Assembly (NCBI GenBank): GCA_021787395.1
Contig: JAJYLZ010000026.1
Location: 1-46,064, forward strand
Origin: Chloroflexota bacterium
GTDB taxonomy: Bacteria; Chloroflexota; Limnocylindria; Limnocylindrales; CSP1-4
Reading direction: 5' to 3'
Length of the DNA: 46,064 bases
Position numbers and translations under genes: made by a program. Numbering within the stretch: position 1 is the stretch's first letter; each line of letters opens with the position of its first letter. Shown here one piece after another: positions 15,549 through 25,190 of this stretch. The notes below the pieces were generated by a model, which was given only the letters and a program-made list of their open reading frames with translations, was not told the origin of the DNA and did not search any database.

Positions 15549-18500
15549 GTGGCACGGCACGCGCTATGGTTGGCAGTGGTATTCGGCCGCGTAGGCCGCC
15601 ACCTTGCGGGGGAGGGCACTCGGATCGCCCGGCTCGAAGACCTGACCAGCGGCGCCCTCGTCGCTGGCGTCGTGCCCGACGCCCACGTCACGGTGGTCAA
15701 CGTCGCCTGGCACGGCTCCGCCGTCGTCACCCTCACCTACCGCGTGGCGGACGGCGCCGTCTCCGAGAAGCTCCTGTACCGCGAGGACGAGCCCAAGCTC
15801 TCCCTCGTCGAGGCGGGCCGGCCGTGGTCGTTCGACGGGGACGGCGAGGCGTTCCAGCTCGCGTCCGAGGCGAAGCGGATCAGCCTCGCCTACCTGTTCG
15901 ACCCGTACGTGGCGGTCTCCACGAGCCTGGTCGAGCCCCTCCCGCACCAGATCACCGCGGTGTACCGCGAGCTGCTCGACCGCCAGCCACTCAGCTTCCT
16001 GCTCGCGGACGACCCGGGCGCCGGCAAGACGATCATGACCGGGCTCTACATCCGCGAGCTGCTCGTGCGCGGCGAGCTGCGCCGCTGCCTCGTGGTCGCA
16101 CCGGGCTCGCTCGTCGAGCAGTGGCAGCAGGAGCTGGCCGAGAAGTTCCACCTCAACTTCACCATCCTGACCAACGGCCTGGCCGAGGGCGCGGCGTCGG
16201 GCAACGTGTTCGCCGAGCAGGACCTGCTCATCGCCCGCCTGGACAAGCTCAGCCGCGACGAGGACCTCCAGCTGGCGGTCGAGAACGCGCCCGACTACGA
16301 CCTGATCGTGTTCGACGAGGCGCACAAGCTCTCGGCCACCCTGTTCGGGGACGAGGTCAAGGAGACGCGACGCCGGAAGCTCGCCGAGCGGATCCGGCAC
16401 CACAGCCGCAACCTGCTGCTGCTGACCGCCACGCCCCACAACGGCAAGGAGGCGGACTTCGAGCTGTTCATGAGCCTGCTCGACCCCGACCGGTTCGCGG
16501 GCCACAAGCGCAAGGCGTCGGAGACGGCCCCGCCGGCGAGCAGGACCGACGGCTTGATGCGGCGCCTGGTCAAGGAGCAGCTCGTCAAGTTCGACGGCAC
16601 GGCGCTCTTCCCGCCGCGCTTCGCCTACACGATCCGCTACGACCTGTCCGACCCGGAGGCCGCGCTGTACGAGCGCGTCACCGAGTACGTGCGCGAGGAG
16701 ATGAACCGGGCCGAGGGGCTCAAGGCGGAGGGGGAGGGGCGGCGCGGCGTCATCGTCGGGTTCGCCCTCACGGTCCTGCAGCGGCGGCTGGCGTCCAGCC
16801 CGGAGGCGATCTACCAGAGCCTGCGCCGCCGCCGCGAGCGGCTCGAGCGCACGCTCGCCGAGACGGAGCTGCTCCGGCAGGGCGCGGAGGCGGCGCTGCG
16901 GGTGCCGGGCCTCGACGCGGTCAGCCTCGCGACGATCCGGGACCTCGAGGAGGAGGGCGACGACGCCGACCCCGACGACGCGACCGCGGCCGAGGCCGAG
17001 GACGCCGAGGAGCAGGCCGTCGACCTCGCGACCGCGGCCCGGACGATCGCCGAGCTGCGGGCGGAGATCGGCATCCTGCGGGGCCTCGAGGCGCTCGCGG
17101 CCGACGTGCGCCGCCGCGCGACCGACACCAAGTGGACCCAGCTCAGCCGCCTGTTCCAGGAGGCGCCCGAGATGGTCGACGCCGGCGGCGGGCGGCGGAA
17201 GCTCGTCGTGTTCACCGAGCACCGCGACACCCTCAACTACCTCGTCGAGCGGATCGGCACGTTCCTGGGGCGGCCGGAGGCGATCGTCGCCATCCACGGC
17301 GGGCTGCCGCGCGACCAGCGCCGCGCCGCCGAGGCCCGGTTCAAGAGCGACGCGGACGCCGTCGTGCTCGTCGCCACCGACGCGGCGGGCGAGGGCATCA
17401 ACCTCCAGCGCGCCCACCTGATGGTCAACTACGACCTGCCGTGGAACCCCAACCGCCTGGAGCAGCGGTTCGGCCGCATCCACCGCATCGGCCAGACCGA
17501 GGTCTGCCACCTCTGGAACCTCGTCGCGCACCAGACGCGCGAGGGCGACGTCTACGCGCGGCTGCTCGAGAAGATCCAGGCCGAGTCCGAGGCCCTCGGC
17601 GGCGCCGTGTTCGACGTGCTCGGCCAGCTCACGTTCGAGGGCGGCCGGAGCCTGCGCGACCTCCTGATCGACGCGGTCCGGATGGGCGACACGCCCGAGA
17701 TGCGCTCGTGGCTGACGCGGGTGCTCGACGACGCGCTCGACCAGGGCAGCCTGCGCTCGCTGCTCGCCCAGCGCGCGCTCGGCGCGGACCTGCTCGACGC
17801 GGCGACCGTGGCCGACGTCCGGGACCGGCTCGAGCGCGCGGAGGCGGCCCGGCTCCAGCCGCACTACGTCCGCGGCTTCTTCCTCGACGCGTTCCGCCGC
17901 CTTGGCGGCGCGGCCCGCGAGCGCGAGCCCGGCCGCTTCGAGCTGTCGCGGGTGCCCGGGCGGGTCCGCGACCGCGCCCGCGAGGCCGGCTACCGCCCGG
18001 CGGTCCTGCCCTCGTACGAGCGCGCGGTGTTCGAGAAGGAGCTGGTCGCCGTCCAGGGCAAGCCCCTCGGCGAGTTCCTGTGCCCGGGGCACCCGCTGCT
18101 CGAGGCCGTCATCGACCTCGTGCTCCACGAGCACCGGGACCTGCTCCGGCGGGGCGCGCTGCTCGTCGACCCGCAGGACCCGTCCGACGCGCCGCGGGCG
18201 CTGGTGTACCTCGAGCACTCCGTCGTGGACGCGAGGCCGAACCCCAACGGCGGCCCGTCGGTCGTGTCGCGGCGGCTCGAGTTCGTCGAGCTGGACGGCC
18301 TCGAGGCGCGCGGCGCCGGCGCGACCCCGTACCTCGACTACCGCCCGTCCGAGCCGGCGGAGCGCCGCGCGCTCGAGCCCGCGCTCGCCGGCCAGCCATG
18401 GCTCGAGGGGCGGGCGGTCGAGGGGCGGGCCATGGCCTACGCGATCGAGCGCCTGTCCCGCGCCCACCTCGCCGAGGTCCGCGAGCGGACGCTCGACCGG

Positions 18501-19196
18501 GTCGAGCGCACCCGCCGCGAGGTCGACGCCCGCCTGACCTACGAGGTCAACTACTGGGACGGGCGCGCCTGGAAGCTCGAGCAGGAGGAGGCGGCGGGCA
18601 AGCAGGTCAAGCTGCCGAGCCTCGCCGCGCGCCGCCGCGCCGACGACCTCCGCGACCGCCTGCGCGCCCGGAACCGGGAGCTCGACCTCGAGGCCCAGGT
18701 GGACGCGCTGCCGCCGGTCGTTGTGGGCGGGGCCATCGTCGTCCCGCAGGGGCTGCTCGACCGGCTGGCCGGCAAGCCCGCGGGCGAGGTCGACGCCCAC
18801 GCCCGCGAGACCCGCCGCGTCGAGCAGCTCGCGATGGCCGCGGTGATGGATGCGGAGCGGCGGGCCGACCGGGAGCCGCGCGACGTGTCGGCCGACAAGG
18901 TGGGCTGGGACGTCGAGTCGCGCGAGCGGGGGGGGCGGCTGCGGTTCATCGAGGTGAAGGGCCGCGCCGCTGGCGCGACGACGGTGACCGTCACCCGGAA
19001 CGAGATCGCAAAGTCCCTCAACGCCCCGGACCGTTGGCTCCTCGCGATCGTGGAGGTCGACGGCGATGCTGTGGCGGACCCCATCTACCTGAGGAAACCG
19101 TTCCGCCAGGCACCGGAGGAGGCGGCGACGTCAGTCAACTACGCGATTAAGGACCTGCTCGCGCAGGGCGAGCGCATTGGGGAGGGTGGGCTGTGA
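15549..19196 (+). CDS. SNF2-family helicase with C-terminal DUF3883
   Basis: 1,215 residues from GTG 15,549. Superfamily 2 SNF2-type translocase: DDPGAGKT with K160, DEAH at 256-259, TATPHNGKE, and in the second lobe FGRIHRIGQ near 643-652. A long Glu/Ala/Arg helical segment separates the lobes. The C-terminus (about 1,118-1,175) is DUF3883: GWDVES followed by RFIEVKGR, a D...ExK pattern like a nuclease or modification-sensing fold. It is the first gene of the operon with DUF1156 methylase and DUF499 ATPase, the known co-occurring set. No ribosome binding site precedes GTG 15,549. A strong GGGGGAGGG at 15,607-15,615 sits eight bases before an ATC (15,624), which would give MARLEDLTSG and may be the real start. 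Confidence 0.9.
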   Translation: MARHALWLAVVFGRVGRHLAGEGTRIARLEDLTSGALVAGVVPDAHVTVVNVAWHGSAVVTLTYRVADGAVSEKLLYREDEPKLSLVEAGRPWSFDGDGEAFQLASEAKRISLAYLFDPYVAVSTSLVEPLPHQITAVYRELLDRQPLSFLLADDPGAGKTIMTGLYIRELLVRGELRRCLVVAPGSLVEQWQQELAEKFHLNFTILTNGLAEGAASGNVFAEQDLLIARLDKLSRDEDLQLAVENAPDYDLIVFDEAHKLSATLFGDEVKETRRRKLAERIRHHSRNLLLLTATPHNGKEADFELFMSLLDPDRFAGHKRKASETAPPASRTDGLMRRLVKEQLVKFDGTALFPPRFAYTIRYDLSDPEAALYERVTEYVREEMNRAEGLKAEGEGRRGVIVGFALTVLQRRLASSPEAIYQSLRRRRERLERTLAETELLRQGAEAALRVPGLDAVSLATIRDLEEEGDDADPDDATAAEAEDAEEQAVDLATAARTIAELRAEIGILRGLEALAADVRRRATDTKWTQLSRLFQEAPEMVDAGGGRRKLVVFTEHRDTLNYLVERIGTFLGRPEAIVAIHGGLPRDQRRAAEARFKSDADAVVLVATDAAGEGINLQRAHLMVNYDLPWNPNRLEQRFGRIHRIGQTEVCHLWNLVAHQTREGDVYARLLEKIQAESEALGGAVFDVLGQLTFEGGRSLRDLLIDAVRMGDTPEMRSWLTRVLDDALDQGSLRSLLAQRALGADLLDAATVADVRDRLERAEAARLQPHYVRGFFLDAFRRLGGAAREREPGRFELSRVPGRVRDRAREAGYRPAVLPSYERAVFEKELVAVQGKPLGEFLCPGHPLLEAVIDLVLHEHRDLLRRGALLVDPQDPSDAPRALVYLEHSVVDARPNPNGGPSVVSRRLEFVELDGLEARGAGATPYLDYRPSEPAERRALEPALAGQPWLEGRAVEGRAMAYAIERLSRAHLAEVRERTLDRVERTRREVDARLTYEVNYWDGRAWKLEQEEAAGKQVKLPSLAARRRADDLRDRLRARNRELDLEAQVDALPPVVVGGAIVVPQGLLDRLAGKPAGEVDAHARETRRVEQLAMAAVMDAERRADREPRDVSADKVGWDVESRERGGRLRFIEVKGRAAGATTVTVTRNEIAKSLNAPDRWLLAIVEVDGDAVADPIYLRKPFRQAPEEAATSVNYAIKDLLAQGERIGEGGL

Positions 19197-19873
19197 CGGG
19201 GGCGGCTAGACCTGAGGAAGACGACGTCATTCTGACTGGGACCCATTTGGCACTCTGGAGACCCGGCGCCTCCTCGTGGTGGTCGCCCGCGCGCCGAGTC
19301 GTCCTTCGCTCCCGAGACGCAACCAGATTGACGTGCGCCATGTTCGACGAGTCCGCGCCCGATGCATCGCTGCTGGCTCAGGCCCTCGGCCTCTGGCTCA
19401 CTGTTGAGCGCGCTTGGGTGGCTGCCCCGGCATTGCGGCTCTTCCGCTCATGCCAACAGCCAGCGATCCGCCAGGAGCTGGCACGTCTGCTGCCGTCGTT
19501 GCCTGACCGGCTCCACTACGAGCTCGCTGAGACGTTGGCGTTCGATTCACCCGAGAGTGACTCGGCAGCCGACTTCCGCGCTCGACTGCGGCTCGTCAAC
19601 TCGCAGCGGCTCTGCCGAGGGCTTGGCCGCTTGGATCTAGAGGACCAAAGGCGGCTGGCCCAGGCGATGGCCGAAGAGGAGAGCACCCCCCTGGCACCCG
19701 CCAGTTCGAGCCATCTTGGCCGCCTCAGCCGCTGCTGGAGCTGCCTCGATACGGTCATGAGCCGCGAGAATGACGTGTGCACGGACTGCGGCTGGCTCAT
19801 CTGCTCCTGTGGGGCTTGCCGAGACCCGAGGTGGGGCGCATGCGTCCGTACGACACCGCCGGTCCGAGCGTGA
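19193..19873 (+). CDS. Eight-cysteine zinc protein of unknown function
   Basis: 226 residues. The N-terminal 175 residues are helical with no motif I recognise (Trp-rich start, then LLPSLPDRLHYELAE). The C-terminus carries a dense cysteine cluster (C181, C184, C196, C199, C204, C206, C209, C217), enough for two zinc sites, reading CTDCG then CSCGAC. The GTG start overlaps the helicase stop by four bases, so it is translationally coupled to the SNF2 helicase and is probably its partner. Base composition is less GC-rich than the helicase gene, a hint of different ancestry. It could be a DNA-binding adaptor, but no function is established. Confidence 0.7.
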   Translation: MTGAARPEEDDVILTGTHLALWRPGASSWWSPARRVVLRSRDATRLTCAMFDESAPDASLLAQALGLWLTVERAWVAAPALRLFRSCQQPAIRQELARLLPSLPDRLHYELAETLAFDSPESDSAADFRARLRLVNSQRLCRGLGRLDLEDQRRLAQAMAEEESTPLAPASSSHLGRLSRCWSCLDTVMSRENDVCTDCGWLICSCGACRDPRWGACVRTTPPVRA

Positions 19874-19938
19874 GGCGCAGCGCGCTGTGCGCGCGTGTCC
19901 TGCACGCCGAGGGCGCGGACACCCGCTGACGGAGTGAC

Positions 19939-22383
19939 GTGATGACCGAGTTCGGGGACAGGCTCGCGGGCGCCGTCTGGGGCCACCTCGTCGGCGACGC
20001 CGTCGGCGTCCCGTACGAGTTCAAGCCGGCATCCGCGATCACGAGCGTCCACTTCGGCGTCTCGGGGACGCACGGCAAGCCGCCCGGGACGTGGAGCGAC
20101 GACGGGGCGCTGATGCTCGCGCTGCTCGACTCGCTCCTCCGCGACCGCGCGGACGGCGAGGCCCGGTTCGACACGGCGGACCAGGCGAAGCGGTCCCTCG
20201 CGTGGTGCGACCACGGCGCGTACACGCCGGGCGGCGAGGGCAAGTTCGACATCGGCGGGGCGACGACGGGCGCCCTGTCCCGCATTCGCTCAGGTACCCC
20301 TGCCGAGCAGGCGGGCGGCACCGGCGAGCGCGACAACGGCAACGGCTCGCTGATGCGCATCCTGCCGGTCGCGCTCGTGGACCTCGACCTCGACGATGCC
20401 GCGTTCGTGGACCAGGCCCACCGCGCGTCGGCCGTCACCCACGGCCACCCCGTCTCGCAGGCCGCGTGCGCGCTCTACGTGCTCGCGGCCCGCGAGCTGC
20501 TCGGCGGCTCGGCGCGCTCCGAGGCGATGGACCACGCGCGAGGGCGGCTCCGCCACGCGTACCACCAGCGCGCGGACGCGGCCGAGCGCGTCGCTGCCCT
20601 CGATACGGTGGAGGCGTGGACCGGCCGATCGGGGCGCGGCTACGTGGTCGACTCCCTCTGGTCCGCGTGGGACGCCCTCGCGGGCGCCAGGGACTACCGC
20701 GAGGCCATCGAGCGCGCCGTCCGCTACGGCAACGACACCGACACGACCGCCGCCATCGCGGGCGGCCTCGCAGGCATCCGGTTCGGCCTGTCCGGCATCC
20801 CCGCGCACTGGCTGGCGAAGATGCGGGGGCGCGACATCGTCGACCCGCTCGTCGCCCGGCTCACCGATGCCCAGGCGGGCGCCACCGCAGCGGCCGCGAC
20901 GGCGCCGCGACAGGATCCGCCCGTCCCGCCCGGGGCGCGCACCTCCGCGATGCACCCGATCTACGTCAACTGGGTCGAGCCGTCATCGGTCCCGGCGGCG
21001 GCCGGCTGGACGGGAAGGCTCGGGATGAGCATCCTCGCCGGCAAGAAGGCACCTGGCATCGCGGGCATGCACTGGCGCGACCTCGATGCCGACATCGCGC
21101 GGCTCGCCGAGGTCGAGCACGTCGACACGTACGTGCTCCTGGTGGAGGACCGCGAACTGGCCGACACGCAGACCTCAGCGATCGCTGAGGTCTGCGCCGC
21201 GCACGGCGTGGAACTCGTCCGCTTCCCCGTGGTCGACCACCACGCCCCGGCCGACAGCACCGCGTACGCAGGGCTCCTCGCGTCGATCGCCGAGCGGCTG
21301 CGGCGCGGCGAGACCGTGCTCGTCACCTGCAAGGGCGGGCTCGGCCGCACCGGGACCGCGGTCGCGTGCCTCCTCCGCGACGCGGGCGTAGGCGCCGAGG
21401 AGGCGATCGCCGCGACGAGAGCCGCTCGGCGCGGCGCGATCGACGCCGGGGCGCAGGAGGCGTTCGTCCGGGCGTGGGAGCCAGCCAGCAGCGTCCCAGA
21501 CGCCGTCGGGAAGACGTCGTCTGCCCGCCCGGTCACCGCGCTCGACAGGGTCCTCGCTGCTTACGACGCGGAGCTTGCGGCCGTCGCGCGCGGCGTAGTG
21601 GGCGAAGCCGTGGGCATCGCCAACGATCCGCGGTCGCGCGTCTTCGCCGCACAGGGCGGCGCGCAGGACGTGTGGGGGCGGTACGCGCCGAAGGCAGCAG
21701 CCCTTGGTCGGGTCATCGAGGCCGGGGAGGGGCGCGCCCGATTCTTCAACGCGCTTTCCGACGCCGCGGAGGTCCGGTGGGGCAAGCCGCCGGCGCCGTA
21801 CGCGAGCGCCGTCGCGTGGCAGAGGGCCAGCAAGCGCGTGGACCCGGAGCAGGACACCCTGATCCTCAACTGGGTGGTGAGCGAGCTCTGGCGAGAAGTC
21901 GAGCCGGGGCTGCCGTTCCCCAGGTACATGGGCGGCGGACGGACGCCACTCGGCCGCCCGAGGCAGGGCGACCTGACGGCCCGCCACGGCTACGGCCCGC
22001 CAGTCTTCGAGCAGTGCGGCTACGCCTGCGTCTACTGCGGGCTCGACATGGCGGCGACGTTCGAGAACTGGCTCCAGCTCTCGGTCGACCACGTCGTCCC
22101 GCGCCAGATGACGGCGGCCTGGACGGGCTCGCCGACCGCGCGGCTCGTCGAGGACATCACGAACCTCGTGACGTGTTGCCGCGCGTGCAACGACTTCGGG
22201 AACCGCTACACGGTGCAGGGCGACGCCCCGGTCACCGACGACGCCTTCTACGATCTCCGTGACCGCGTGTTCGCCGAGCGGAAGGCGATGATCCTCGCGA
22301 GGCGGGATCAGGAGCGCGCCGTCTACGCCAAGCTGCCGGCCGCCGAGCCGGGTCGCCCGCCGACCGCCGGGGAGAACGCGTGA
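19939..22383 (+). CDS. ADP-ribosylglycohydrolase-phosphatase-HNH nuclease fusion
   Basis: An 814-residue three-domain protein. Residues about 1-310 are an ADP-ribosylglycohydrolase (DraG/ARH): GD at 19-20, WSDD (D54, D55), GNGSLMR, and GNDTDTT (D266, D268, T269) for two metals. Residues about 338-515 are a CDKN3-like/dual-specificity phosphatase with CX5R loop CKGGLGR (C464, R470) and possible general acid D433. Residues 516-685 are unassigned. An HNH endonuclease follows at about 690-760: C697-x2-C700, VDHVVP (D717, H718), C747-x2-C750 and N751. All domains keep their key residues. GTG 19,939 is followed at once by ATG 19,942; GGAG lies upstream. The stop overlaps the methylase start by three bases. 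Possible role: reversing ADP-ribosyl or phosphate marks and cutting DNA. Confidence 0.85.
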   Translation: MMTEFGDRLAGAVWGHLVGDAVGVPYEFKPASAITSVHFGVSGTHGKPPGTWSDDGALMLALLDSLLRDRADGEARFDTADQAKRSLAWCDHGAYTPGGEGKFDIGGATTGALSRIRSGTPAEQAGGTGERDNGNGSLMRILPVALVDLDLDDAAFVDQAHRASAVTHGHPVSQAACALYVLAARELLGGSARSEAMDHARGRLRHAYHQRADAAERVAALDTVEAWTGRSGRGYVVDSLWSAWDALAGARDYREAIERAVRYGNDTDTTAAIAGGLAGIRFGLSGIPAHWLAKMRGRDIVDPLVARLTDAQAGATAAAATAPRQDPPVPPGARTSAMHPIYVNWVEPSSVPAAAGWTGRLGMSILAGKKAPGIAGMHWRDLDADIARLAEVEHVDTYVLLVEDRELADTQTSAIAEVCAAHGVELVRFPVVDHHAPADSTAYAGLLASIAERLRRGETVLVTCKGGLGRTGTAVACLLRDAGVGAEEAIAATRAARRGAIDAGAQEAFVRAWEPASSVPDAVGKTSSARPVTALDRVLAAYDAELAAVARGVVGEAVGIANDPRSRVFAAQGGAQDVWGRYAPKAAALGRVIEAGEGRARFFNALSDAAEVRWGKPPAPYASAVAWQRASKRVDPEQDTLILNWVVSELWREVEPGLPFPRYMGGGRTPLGRPRQGDLTARHGYGPPVFEQCGYACVYCGLDMAATFENWLQLSVDHVVPRQMTAAWTGSPTARLVEDITNLVTCCRACNDFGNRYTVQGDAPVTDDAFYDLRDRVFAERKAMILARRDQERAVYAKLPAAEPGRPPTAGENA

Positions 22384-25181
22384 CCGAGACCCAGCCGCCC
22401 AAGCGCAAGCTCATCGAGGTCGCGCTGCCGCTCGAGGCGATCAATGAGGCCTCGGGCCGGGAGAAGGGTCCCTTCACGCGCCGGCACCCTAGGGCGCTTC
22501 ACATGTGGTGGGCGCGCCGTCCGCTTACGGCGTGCCGGGCCGTCCTATTCGCGAGCCTGGTCAACGATCCCTCATCCGAACCTGATCGGTTCCCATCTCC
22601 AAAGGCAGTCGAGGATGAACGAAGCCGGCTGTTTGGGATCATTGAGCGACTGGTCCAGTGGGAGAACAGCACAGACGAGGCCGTCCTCGAGGAGGCTCGG
22701 GCGGAGATTCGGCGGTCGACGGGCGGGCAGCCACCGTCGGTCCTCGATCCCTTCTGCGGTGGCGGATCCATACCCCTGGAAGCTCAGCGCCTGGGGTTGA
22801 CGGCTTACGCTGGAGACCTGAACCCCGTCGCCGTCCTGGTGACGAAGGCTCTCACCGAGATTCCAGCCCGTTTTGCAGGCGGAACCCCTGTGAGCCCAGA
22901 CGCCCGTCGTGGGGTGGGTGCTACAGGGCAATGGCGCGGGGCGGCAGGCTTGGCAGCCGATGTTGCTGCCTATGGGGCGCGACTAGAGGCTGAGCTCGCA
23001 AGAAGAATCGGCTGGGTGTATGAGACGCCCGGTCTTCCCGGGGAGCGGTCGCACACCGTGGTTGCGTGGATGTGGGCGCGAACGGCGCGTTGCCCTAATC
23101 CGGCCTGCGGAGCCCACATGCCCCTTGTGAGCACGATGGTCCTATCCAGCAAGAGAGGCAGCGAGGCGTATCTCGAGGCCGTGGTGGACCGCTCCGCAAG
23201 AACGGTGAGGTTCGCTGTTCGTGAGGGTCCCGGAGCTGCGCCGCCGGCTCCAAAGGAAGGCCGGGGTGCGACCTTCCGCTGCCTCGTTTGTGAACACGTT
23301 GCGACAGATGACTACCTGCGCGCCGAGGGGGCCGCGGGTCGCATGGGAGTGCAGCTCCTCGCCAAGGTTGTCGACGGATCTCACGGAAGGCGCTACCTCC
23401 CCGTGTCTGACCTCGACGAGGCTGGACCGGCGGTTCCGCAGCCAGGATGGCTCCCCGATGGCACGCTCTCGCTCAACGCTCGGCACTCGACGCCGCCCAC
23501 ATACGGGATGCGTAGGTTCGCCGACCTCTTCACGCCGAGGCAGCTCGTAGTCCTCACCACGCTCGCAGACCAGGTAGGCGAGGTTCGGGAGGACGTCCTC
23601 CAGGACGCTCTAGCGGCCGGGATGGACCCATCGGGAGGAGCGCTCTCCGCAGGTGGATTGGGCGCAGAGGCCTACGCGGATGCGGTCGCAACCTACTTGT
23701 CGCTTGCTGTGTCCAGACTCGCGGATTTCAACAACACAATCGCCTCCTGGGACTCTGGCAACACCAATCTCCGTCAGTTGTTCGTGCGGCAGGCGATGCC
23801 GATGTCGTGGGATTTCGCGGAGGCGAACCTCTTGGCGGGCCCCGTCAGCTTGTCGACAGTCCTTGGATGGATCACCACAACGCTCGCAGCCCTGGTCCCC
23901 GTTGCGCCGGTGACTGTCGAGTTGACCGATGCAACGACGGGCTCCCCCCACCAGCATGTGGCCGTCGCGACGGACCCTCCGTACTACGACAACGTCCCTT
24001 ACGCGGACCTCGCCGACTTCTACTACGTTTGGTTGAGACACCCGCTCAAACACATCTGGCCCGATCTGTTCGAGACGACCCTGACGCCGAAGGCCTCCGA
24101 GTTGGTGGCCGATCCGGTCCGGCAGGGTGGAAGATGGGCGGCCAGCGAGTTCTTCGACACTGGCATGAGACGAGCGTTCCGAGCGGTCCGCAAGAGTGCG
24201 GCCGGTGTCGACGCTCCTGTGACGATCTTCTACGCCTTCAAGCAGGCCGAATCCGCAGACAGCGGAAGCGAGAACGTCACCTCCAACACCGGCTGGTCAA
24301 CGATGCTCGAAGGCCTGTTGGCGGCCGGCTACGTGATCGTGGGGACGTGGCCGCTGCGCACGGAGCAGGCGCAACGTTCGCGTGCTTCACGCTCGAACGC
24401 TTTGGCATCATCCATTGTGCTCGTCTGCCGAGTTCGTGACGGAGTAGTGTCGATGGCTACGCGGCGAGATTTCGTGGCGAGCCTGAAGCGCGAGATGCCC
24501 ACTGCCCTTCGCGACCTTCAGCACGGCAACATCGCTCCGGTGGATCTCGCCCAGTCAGCTATCGGCCCGGGCATGGCAATCTTCAGTCGCTACGAACGAG
24601 TCCTTGAACCAGACGGTACGGCCATGTCCGTTCGTACCGCCCTTGCGCTCATCAACCAAGCGCTCGACGAGATTCTCGCTGAGCAGGAGGGCGAGTTCGA
24701 CTCGGACACCCGCTGGGCGATCGCGTGGTACGAGCAGTACGGGATGGGCGAGGCCGAGTTCGGCGTCGCAGACGTGCTCGCCCGTGCGAAGAACACCTCG
24801 GTGCAGGGCATGGTGGACGCCGGGATCGTGGCGGCCTCGCGCGGCCGGGTCCGACTGTTGGCCCGTGACCAATACGACCAGGGCTGGGACCCGGCGCACG
24901 ACCGGCGCCTGCCGGCCTGGGAGGCGGCGCAGCGCCTCGTCCACGTCCTGCTGACGCAGGGCGAGGGGCCGGCCGGCGAGCTGCTGGCGAGGCTGGGTAG
25001 CCTCGGCGAGACGGCGCGCGACCTCGCGTACCGCCTGTACCAGGTCTCGGAGCGCAAGGGCTGGACCGACGAGGCGCGCGCGTACAACGCGCTCGTCGTC
25101 GCGTGGTCGGACCTGTCGCGCGGCGCGTCCTCAGCGCCTGCGTCGGCGGGGCCGGCGCAGCAGAGCCTCGGGCTCGAGTAG
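22380..25181 (+). CDS. DUF1156/COG1743 adenine-specific DNA methylase with zinc ribbon
   Basis: 933 residues. The N-terminal DUF1156 region (about 10-85) contains HMWWARRP. SAM-binding motif I is DPFCGGGS (123-130) with acidic D146; the catalytic motif is DPPY at 532-535, typical of N6-adenine or N4-cytosine amino methylases. An inserted zinc ribbon is marked by a C-x4-C pair near 238-243 and a C-x2-C pair near 301-304, as in COG1743. It overlaps the stop of the fusion gene. In this set the methylase is expected to mark host DNA. The middle of the gene has much lower GC than both ends and neighbours (32 of 60 bases at 22,561-22,620 against 47 of 60 at 24,901-24,960), so the core may have been replaced by recombination. 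Confidence 0.9.
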   Translation: MTETQPPKRKLIEVALPLEAINEASGREKGPFTRRHPRALHMWWARRPLTACRAVLFASLVNDPSSEPDRFPSPKAVEDERSRLFGIIERLVQWENSTDEAVLEEARAEIRRSTGGQPPSVLDPFCGGGSIPLEAQRLGLTAYAGDLNPVAVLVTKALTEIPARFAGGTPVSPDARRGVGATGQWRGAAGLAADVAAYGARLEAELARRIGWVYETPGLPGERSHTVVAWMWARTARCPNPACGAHMPLVSTMVLSSKRGSEAYLEAVVDRSARTVRFAVREGPGAAPPAPKEGRGATFRCLVCEHVATDDYLRAEGAAGRMGVQLLAKVVDGSHGRRYLPVSDLDEAGPAVPQPGWLPDGTLSLNARHSTPPTYGMRRFADLFTPRQLVVLTTLADQVGEVREDVLQDALAAGMDPSGGALSAGGLGAEAYADAVATYLSLAVSRLADFNNTIASWDSGNTNLRQLFVRQAMPMSWDFAEANLLAGPVSLSTVLGWITTTLAALVPVAPVTVELTDATTGSPHQHVAVATDPPYYDNVPYADLADFYYVWLRHPLKHIWPDLFETTLTPKASELVADPVRQGGRWAASEFFDTGMRRAFRAVRKSAAGVDAPVTIFYAFKQAESADSGSENVTSNTGWSTMLEGLLAAGYVIVGTWPLRTEQAQRSRASRSNALASSIVLVCRVRDGVVSMATRRDFVASLKREMPTALRDLQHGNIAPVDLAQSAIGPGMAIFSRYERVLEPDGTAMSVRTALALINQALDEILAEQEGEFDSDTRWAIAWYEQYGMGEAEFGVADVLARAKNTSVQGMVDAGIVAASRGRVRLLARDQYDQGWDPAHDRRLPAWEAAQRLVHVLLTQGEGPAGELLARLGSLGETARDLAYRLYQVSERKGWTDEARAYNALVVAWSDLSRGASSAPASAGPAQQSLGLE

Positions 25182-25190
25182 GGGGCAGGG

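Noticed and set aside
15564-18800. Reverse-strand open frame of 1,078 codons
   Set aside because: Antisense to the SNF2 helicase, which has complete helicase motifs; composition is that of a GC shadow.
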